Below are positions 4,529 to 8,572 of a DNA stretch of 8,572 nucleotides, piece by piece (position 1 is the stretch's first letter; each line of letters opens with the position of its first letter). Below the pieces are notes generated by a model. It did not search any database. It had not been told where the DNA came from and saw only the letters and a program-made list of their open reading frames with translations. The stretch comes from Chitinispirillaceae bacterium (GTDB taxonomy: Bacteria > Fibrobacterota > Chitinivibrionia > Chitinivibrionales > Chitinispirillaceae). The translations under genes were made by a program, and so were the position numbers. Location of the stretch: contig JAFGOU010000418.1 in assembly GCA_016926315.1 (NCBI GenBank), forward strand, positions 1 through 8,572, in the 5' to 3' direction.

Positions 4529-6881
4529 CGGCGACGGGATTCCGAACCTGACGGAAATGATCATCGGCGATCCGCCTGATGATGGCGATGTTTATACGCT
4601 CATGGGCGTTCCCGGGGAAGCGATGATCAACAATGCATCATCGGATATAACCGTACCCTATGATTTTACCTTAAAATATCCGTTTTTCACCCAGTACTCA
4701 AGCATAGAAATCACCTACCCTGCCGGCAGCCTTGAAAACCCCAGTGTATCCCCGGCACTGGTAATGGCGAACAAGCCAAGACCTGCGGTGCCCGATATTA
4801 ACGATGTTAACGTACCCGGATACCGGCAGGTTGGGAATTACATGACCATGGAAGGCAACCATATCGCCGGCGGAAAAACGGTCAAGATCGGCATGCCGCT
4901 TTTCTCCCAATCAATACCCTCGCCCGCATCGAGAAGGATTGCCTGGTATAGTCTGGACGATAATGAGTGGAAACTTGCTGACCAGATGATTTCCAGCGAT
5001 GGCGCCGTATATGGCCTGGTCGGTGAAAATGCCAATATGGCAATCGTCGAAGCGGAACAATCCTCCTTTACCGGATACCTCGATAACGGCATGACCTATT
5101 CCACCAAAGCTACGGAAGACGTCGTAATAGTCGAAACCGGGATAGTTTTAACCGATGCAACTATTACCCAGAATGGAACCGTTACCATAAGCTATGACAC
5201 CTACGACAATCAAACCGATCAATGGGTGAGCGCCACGCCAATTACCTATAACATACTCCCCTGGTCGATCAATGAAACTATCCAATTACCAATCATGATC
5301 GGAAAGGGAAGGTTCGAAAAACCGGTAAAAATAAAAATCACCCAGATCCAGGTCCAGTTGCCCGCAGATGATATCAACGACATCGATTATTCGCAGTACG
5401 ACGTGAATCCAGGCCAGACACTGTACATTGGAGTCAATAATACGGTCAGTAATTTCAAATCAGCCACTGTGGCCGGCGACAGAATATCAGTATTCTATGG
5501 CGCAGGAGCGCTCCTGTTCGAATCGCTCGCATTCGGCGAAGGCGTGATTAAGAAAAATGTCGAGGGATCATGGCTCTACCACTACTACCTCAAGGACCAC
5601 CTCGGGTCAACAAGAATGGTGGTGGCGGATGACGGGAACCTCGTGGATGCAATGATGTACCACCCATATGGGAAAATGGAACCCGTGGTGGATGGGACCG
5701 AGAGCGTTAGGGAGAGGTTTACGGGGAAGGAGTTGGATCAGGATGGGGAGAACCTGACGTATAGCTCAAACGGCATGGATCTACAATACTTTGGAGCACG
5801 GTATTATGATCCGGAGACAGGTGTTTGGACATCCGTTGATCCCGAAAAACAGTTTTGGAATTCATATGGATATTGCGGTAATAGCCCTGTTTTACTTATA
5901 GATCCCAATGGAAAAATAGTTCCCCAGCTTATTATCGGCGCTATAGCTTATGGCATTTTTCAAGGATCGTATGAAGCAAAAATGTACTATGAGGAGAAAG
6001 GATACAAAGGCGGAGACCTGTATCTAGGGATGCTGAAGGGCGCCGCATTGGGTGGAGTTGCCGGCTTTGTAGGAGGAATTGCCGCGCAAACTTTATGGGT
6101 ATCATTACCAACAGAACCAATAAATATGCATACGACGGAAAATTTATTTAAAGTTCGCGGAATCGGTCAAGGTGTTTCCAATTTCGGGAGATCGGTATTC
6201 TTCCATGAATTCATAAACAATGATTTTGAAATGCGAATGAATCTCGGCGTTGGCGAGATGAATTTCTCAAAATGCCAATGGACCTGGAATGATCCTTTTG
6301 ATAAAGATAAGAATACCTTGGAAAAGCTTGCGGCCATCGGTGCATGGTGGAGCCTTTCGCAATATGCGATATACGAGCCGTTCATGTATTTATCTGGAGA
6401 AGCCCGGTCTTTACTCAGATGGGGGCATTTTAGTTTTCAGAGATCGATTTACGAGGTCTTGTCCGATGAAATAATGAAAGACGTTGCGCCGACTACGTGG
6501 TATGGCAATTTCTTAGGACCCGGAAATAAAGCTCTTGATCCGAGACTGGTAGAAATTGGACCAAAACCGGTAGACCAGTGGGCTGATGGACCGGCATTTC
6601 CTCATGATGTTTCTTACATTAGGTATGGGACTGACAGAGGCGGGCCTTTCAATGCGCTCTATTGTTATAATCCTCATTTGATAGCGGCGGACGCAAGGCT
6701 TACAGGGAGTTTCGCGGTGGGCTTTTTAATAGGTGGATCGAGGCTTGGATATACACAAAATTATTGGCCAGCACTCGCAGCAACTTCCATAGGAACATTG
6801 TTTTTCGGATCTTTCACAATAGCAAAAACTGGTATGCTATTGAATGATTTCGCCCCGTATTATTCGAATTTTAACTATTAA
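4431..6881 (+). CDS. RHS-core protein with PLA2-like C-terminal tail (C-terminal half of the frameshifted gene)
   Basis: The frame is open from upstream. The nearest in-frame ATG is 4323, but true coding begins at about 4431, where it takes over the beta-helix from the preceding frame. Order: AKVEGAIYAKNLQLEAGA, an Asp-rich DDDGDGIPNLTE motif (4521-4556) of the Ca-binding thrombospondin-3/EF-hand-like kind, a long beta-rich unassigned region (about 4560-5500), and the RHS-repeat-associated core (5571-5915). A variable tail of about 320 residues follows, with Gly-rich hydrophobic segments at 5928-5960 and 6024-6090, a PLA2-like motif set (6501-6701), and hydrophobic stretches to the TAA at 6879-6881. 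RHS proteins carry interchangeable toxin tails behind the conserved core. Unusually, no YD-repeat array precedes the core. Tail DNA is AT-richer than the scaffold. An effector role is inferred. Confidence 0.8.
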   Translation, partial: RAKVEGAIYAKNLQLEAGAVFVSSCVNPNADDDGDGIPNLTEMIIGDPPDDGDVYTLMGVPGEAMINNASSDITVPYDFTLKYPFFTQYSSIEITYPAGSLENPSVSPALVMANKPRPAVPDINDVNVPGYRQVGNYMTMEGNHIAGGKTVKIGMPLFSQSIPSPASRRIAWYSLDDNEWKLADQMISSDGAVYGLVGENANMAIVEAEQSSFTGYLDNGMTYSTKATEDVVIVETGIVLTDATITQNGTVTISYDTYDNQTDQWVSATPITYNILPWSINETIQLPIMIGKGRFEKPVKIKITQIQVQLPADDINDIDYSQYDVNPGQTLYIGVNNTVSNFKSATVAGDRISVFYGAGALLFESLAFGEGVIKKNVEGSWLYHYYLKDHLGSTRMVVADDGNLVDAMMYHPYGKMEPVVDGTESVRERFTGKELDQDGENLTYSSNGMDLQYFGARYYDPETGVWTSVDPEKQFWNSYGYCGNSPVLLIDPNGKIVPQLIIGAIAYGIFQGSYEAKMYYEEKGYKGGDLYLGMLKGAALGGVAGFVGGIAAQTLWVSLPTEPINMHTTENLFKVRGIGQGVSNFGRSVFFHEFINNDFEMRMNLGVGEMNFSKCQWTWNDPFDKDKNTLEKLAAIGAWWSLSQYAIYEPFMYLSGEARSLLRWGHFSFQRSIYEVLSDEIMKDVAPTTWYGNFLGPGNKALDPRLVEIGPKPVDQWADGPAFPHDVSYIRYGTDRGGPFNALYCYNPHLIAADARLTGSFAVGFLIGGSRLGYTQNYWPALAATSIGTLFFGSFTIAKTGMLLNDFAPYYSNFNY
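5571..5915 (+). other. RHS-repeat-associated core domain
   Basis: Classic core blocks appear in order: YYLKDHLGSTRMVVADDG, YHPYGKMEP, ERFTGKELDQDGENLTY, LQYFGARYYDPETGVW, SVDPEKQFWNSYGYCGN, SPVLLIDPNGK. The Asp-Pro pairs at the end resemble the DPxG-type segments around which RHS proteins self-cleave to release the tail, so the tail boundary is placed just after DPNG (GAT at 5901). Recognition of the core is secure; autocleavage is inferred from the family. Confidence 0.9.
6501..6701 (+). other. Candidate phospholipase A2-like catalytic segment in the RHS tail
   Basis: YGNFLGPGN (6501-6527) resembles the Ca-binding loop of parvoviral and bacterial PLA2 domains (Y-LGPGN). PKPVDQWADGPAFPHDVSY follows, with a His-Asp pair at 6603-6608. 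NPHLIAADARL carries a further Asp at 6690-6692, matching the distal AD-x-x-L of the fold. Spacing from loop to HD is about 29 residues, slightly longer than in parvoviral VP1. The lack of paired cysteines is normal for this non-disulfide branch. Family members hydrolyse the sn-2 acyl bond of phospholipids. The call comes from motif order only; a structural look-alike without activity is possible. Confidence 0.6.
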
Positions 6882-6885
6882 GGAT
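6880..6885 (+). promoter_or_regulatory. Ribosome binding site deciding the start at 6894
   Basis: AAGGAT overlaps the last two bases of the RHS stop codon and lies 8 bases before ATG 6894. The alternative ATG 6912, which would place the signal peptide right at the N-terminus, has no comparable site in front. Confidence 0.55.
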
Positions 6886-6893
6886 AAGAATAT

Positions 6894-7568
6894 ATGCAAC
6901 GGTCGTGTTTAATGAAACGTATTTTATCGCCGTTTTTTATGACAATGATTTTAGCTCTCTCATTGAAGATTGATGCTTTTGATATTAGAGAAGCGGAAGG
7001 AACAGGAGGTATAGGTGTTGATTGGGGGGCAGAGAAAAATAAAACTATCAGAGGAATTGTATATGTCAATTTTATCAATTTAAATAGGATAAAACCCTTT
7101 GAGTTCGAAAGTGACTTCCTGACACTCGGTTTTATCCGGCACGAGGGCAAACTAAAAGTATCATGGGCAAACCTGCTCTCGGCAGGTTTTGGAGGGGGGC
7201 TAAATTTAATTTCATCGGACTACAGTTGCTTTGGTTTAAATCCATTAGGTGTCGTTATATTGTTGCCTCAAATTCTCGGTAATTTTAAAATTCATTTACC
7301 CATAATTAAGGACCATATCCATATTTACATAGGTGCGGCGACGGACTACTACTTATACCCAGCGGAATCAACGGTTTATACCGAGAGCAAGGCGGGCATA
7401 AAGCTGGCCTTTTTCCGGTTTGCTGCGGAATGCTTTGTAAGCAAACCGTGGCTGAAAGGGTATCAAGATTCCGATGAACCCTATATCGGATTTCATGTCG
7501 GCACCTACATAAATCGTAAAACGATAGAAAAAGATAAACAGAAGCATCCGGAAGGAAATATACGGTAA
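6894..7568 (+). CDS. Exported beta-rich protein of unknown family; candidate immunity protein for the RHS tail
   Basis: The 224-residue protein has a Sec-type signal peptide (MKRILSPFFMTMILALSLKI then DA, within about residues 7-29), with likely cleavage near DA|FD. The rest is rich in alternating hydrophobic/aromatic strands (IRGIVYVNFINL, HIHIYIGAATDYYLYP, YIGFHVGTYINRK) and Gly turns, and ends in a charged Lys-rich tail. This suggests a small outer-membrane barrel or a beta-rich periplasmic protein. No lipobox Cys is visible at the signal cleavage region. It starts 12 bases after the RHS stop, so the two are almost certainly co-transcribed and possibly coupled. In polymorphic toxin loci the gene directly after the toxin tail normally encodes its immunity protein, and immunity to lipases is usually exported, which fits. 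AT-rich base use matches the tail, as if they moved together. No known family is recognised; the immunity role is inferred from position. Confidence 0.75.
   Translation: MQRSCLMKRILSPFFMTMILALSLKIDAFDIREAEGTGGIGVDWGAEKNKTIRGIVYVNFINLNRIKPFEFESDFLTLGFIRHEGKLKVSWANLLSAGFGGGLNLISSDYSCFGLNPLGVVILLPQILGNFKIHLPIIKDHIHIYIGAATDYYLYPAESTVYTESKAGIKLAFFRFAAECFVSKPWLKGYQDSDEPYIGFHVGTYINRKTIEKDKQKHPEGNIR
7169..7190 (+). repeat. Terminator-like hairpin inside the exported-protein gene
   Basis: AAACCTGC (7169-7176) and GCAGGTTT (7182-7189) pair perfectly over 8 bp with a 5-base loop (TCTCG) and a short T run. The shape is that of a weak intrinsic terminator, but it lies within coding sequence, and the T run is only four long and followed by GGAGGG. 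It could attenuate the transcript or be chance. Confidence 0.3.
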
Positions 7569-7634
7569 GCGTATCATATTGTTCAAAGACCCCTAAAGCG
7601 GAAACTGATAATGCCAAAGATGAAAGAAGGCAAC

Positions 7635-8572
7635 ATGAGGAAACTGTGTTTAAGCGCAATGGTTGTGGTGATAATCATTGATACCGTCGTCGCCGGAGTT
7701 ATCCAGCAGACAGGGGAAATGGTTTTATCAGACGAGATTTCTTCTGTTTCATGTAATTCTATAAAGTTGCCTATTACTCTTTCATACAAATCCGGTATCA
7801 AAACAAACCAGCGGGCAAGCTGGGCGGGGCTTGGCTTCGATCTTGATGTTCCCTATGTTGAACGAATAGCGATAGGGTGTGCCGATGAGAAGTCGTATAG
7901 TATATCGGAAGCCGATAAATTGTCGGTTCTCTCCAATGGCGATTGCGTTCAGCCGGGCGTAATTGATCTGGCAAAGGTATTTGATCGCCTCTTAACCCCG
8001 GCCACGAATGGTTACCAGGGTGAATATATGACGATCCAGACCTGCCCGGGCACCGATTATGCGGATGGATATACAACCGAAATGAATGAGTATTTCCAGA
8101 GCATGATGGGTGGGAATTGTAATATCGCTTTCACCGTAGATGCCGCCGGAGAAATAAAGGCGACATCTGGGTTTCCGTTCACTATTGGAACAACCGACCG
8201 CCAAGCCGGTACCTACACCGCAGGTACCTTATGCATGTGGCTGGGCAGTAATTGCGGAACGCCTTCCGTTTCCGGCGTCGCGAAACGCCAGGATTTCAAA
8301 TATAACAATCTTCAGGATATTTACATTCTAAATGCGCCTTTCGGCAACGGGAGGATCGTGTTTACCCCACCCAGCCAATCCATGACGCTGTCGAGTGGAA
8401 AGACATTCACTATATATTCGCAAGCGGCGCCGATGTCACCGCACCTTCAAAATAACCGTAAAATAAAAATAGCGGTTACTTTCGGCGCTTCTCCAATTCC
8501 AGGAGATAATGATCCGGATATTACAAGCTGGGTAGTTACCGATGAAAACGGAACCGAATATGTTTTTAATAA
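7635..8572 (+). CDS. N-terminal part of a second RHS-family protein (3' end outside window)
   Basis: The frame runs without a stop from ATG 7635 to the window edge (312 codons shown). The signal peptide is MRKLCLSAMVVVIIIDTVVA. Shortly after, LPITLSYKSGIKTNQRASWA and GLGFDLDVPYVERI match the N-terminal signature of large RHS/YD-repeat and SpvB/TcdB-like proteins (LPIxLSYxSGIKxNQxASWVGLGWxLxxG). TSWVVTDENGTEYVFN near the edge fits the later 'W-VTDxxGTxYxFG' block. Between them is a Cys-containing insert of about 200 residues (TCPGTDYADGYTTEMNEY, CMWLGSNCGTPS) that is not typical. ATG 7635 is chosen because AAGAAGG (7624-7630) precedes it and the signal peptide starts there; in-frame ATGs at 7611 and 7620 are alternatives. 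It begins 66 bases after the previous gene with no terminator between, so it probably shares the transcript. The YD repeats and toxin tail would lie downstream. Confidence 0.8.
   Translation, partial: MRKLCLSAMVVVIIIDTVVAGVIQQTGEMVLSDEISSVSCNSIKLPITLSYKSGIKTNQRASWAGLGFDLDVPYVERIAIGCADEKSYSISEADKLSVLSNGDCVQPGVIDLAKVFDRLLTPATNGYQGEYMTIQTCPGTDYADGYTTEMNEYFQSMMGGNCNIAFTVDAAGEIKATSGFPFTIGTTDRQAGTYTAGTLCMWLGSNCGTPSVSGVAKRQDFKYNNLQDIYILNAPFGNGRIVFTPPSQSMTLSSGKTFTIYSQAAPMSPHLQNNRKIKIAVTFGASPIPGDNDPDITSWVVTDENGTEYVFN

Noticed and set aside
5503..5516. Perfect 14-base palindrome CAGGAGCGCTCCTG
   Set aside because: Lies in coding sequence, and about one such palindrome per 10-20 kb is expected by chance; no second copy was seen.
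1..8572. tRNA, rRNA, CRISPR array, insertion-sequence ends or transposase, PAAR/VgrG type VI parts
   Set aside because: Looked for on both strands by eye; none recognised. The RHS proteins appear Sec-exported, not type VI-linked.

Overview
The window looks like chromosomal DNA of a Gram-negative bacterium, most likely a deltaproteobacterium of the Geobacter type (Desulfuromonadia/Geobacterales). This rests on the style of the class-I dihydroorotase, on polytopic sulfatase-family enzymes, and on large secreted FN3/PA14/RHS proteins. It is an inference from remembered protein style, not from a database search. All supported genes lie on the + strand.

Left part (1-2267): the 3' end of pyrC (pyrimidine biosynthesis) is followed by a tiny disrupted reading frame (504-663) that overlaps pyrC and the next gene by ATGA at both ends. 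Then comes a complete 535-residue membrane-anchored sulfatase/alkaline-phosphatase-superfamily enzyme. The three appear translationally coupled. A spacer (2268-2440) without a recognisable gene follows.

Right part (2441-8572): an accessory, RHS-type polymorphic-toxin locus. A large secreted-protein gene begins around 2441 with a decayed 5' end. From about 2699 it reads cleanly as FN3, PA14, FN3 and a beta-helix-like polymer-forming region. A frame disruption near 4431 separates this from the rest: a Ca-binding-type Asp-rich motif, a beta-rich region, a single C-terminal RHS core with no YD-repeat array in front of it, and a variable, AT-richer tail. The tail carries a phospholipase-A2-like motif set of the parvoviral/bacterial kind: LGPGN loop, PVD, HD dyad, distal AAD. 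If the two halves are joined, the protein is about 1,400 residues.

Twelve bases downstream is a 224-residue Sec-exported, beta-rich protein of unknown family (6894-7568). Its position and predicted periplasmic/outer-membrane location make it the natural candidate for the cognate immunity protein. Sixty-six bases further on, a second RHS-family gene begins (7635 to the window edge), with a signal peptide and the usual N-terminal RHS signature. It has no stop codon inside the window.

Working model: a Sec-exported surface RHS toxin whose lipase-like tip could attack membranes, with an exported immunity protein and a following RHS gene, placed beside housekeeping pyrimidine genes. The frame breaks mean that either the toxin scaffold is a decaying gene or the sequence contains indel errors. 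The tail, the candidate immunity gene and the second RHS gene are all uninterrupted.
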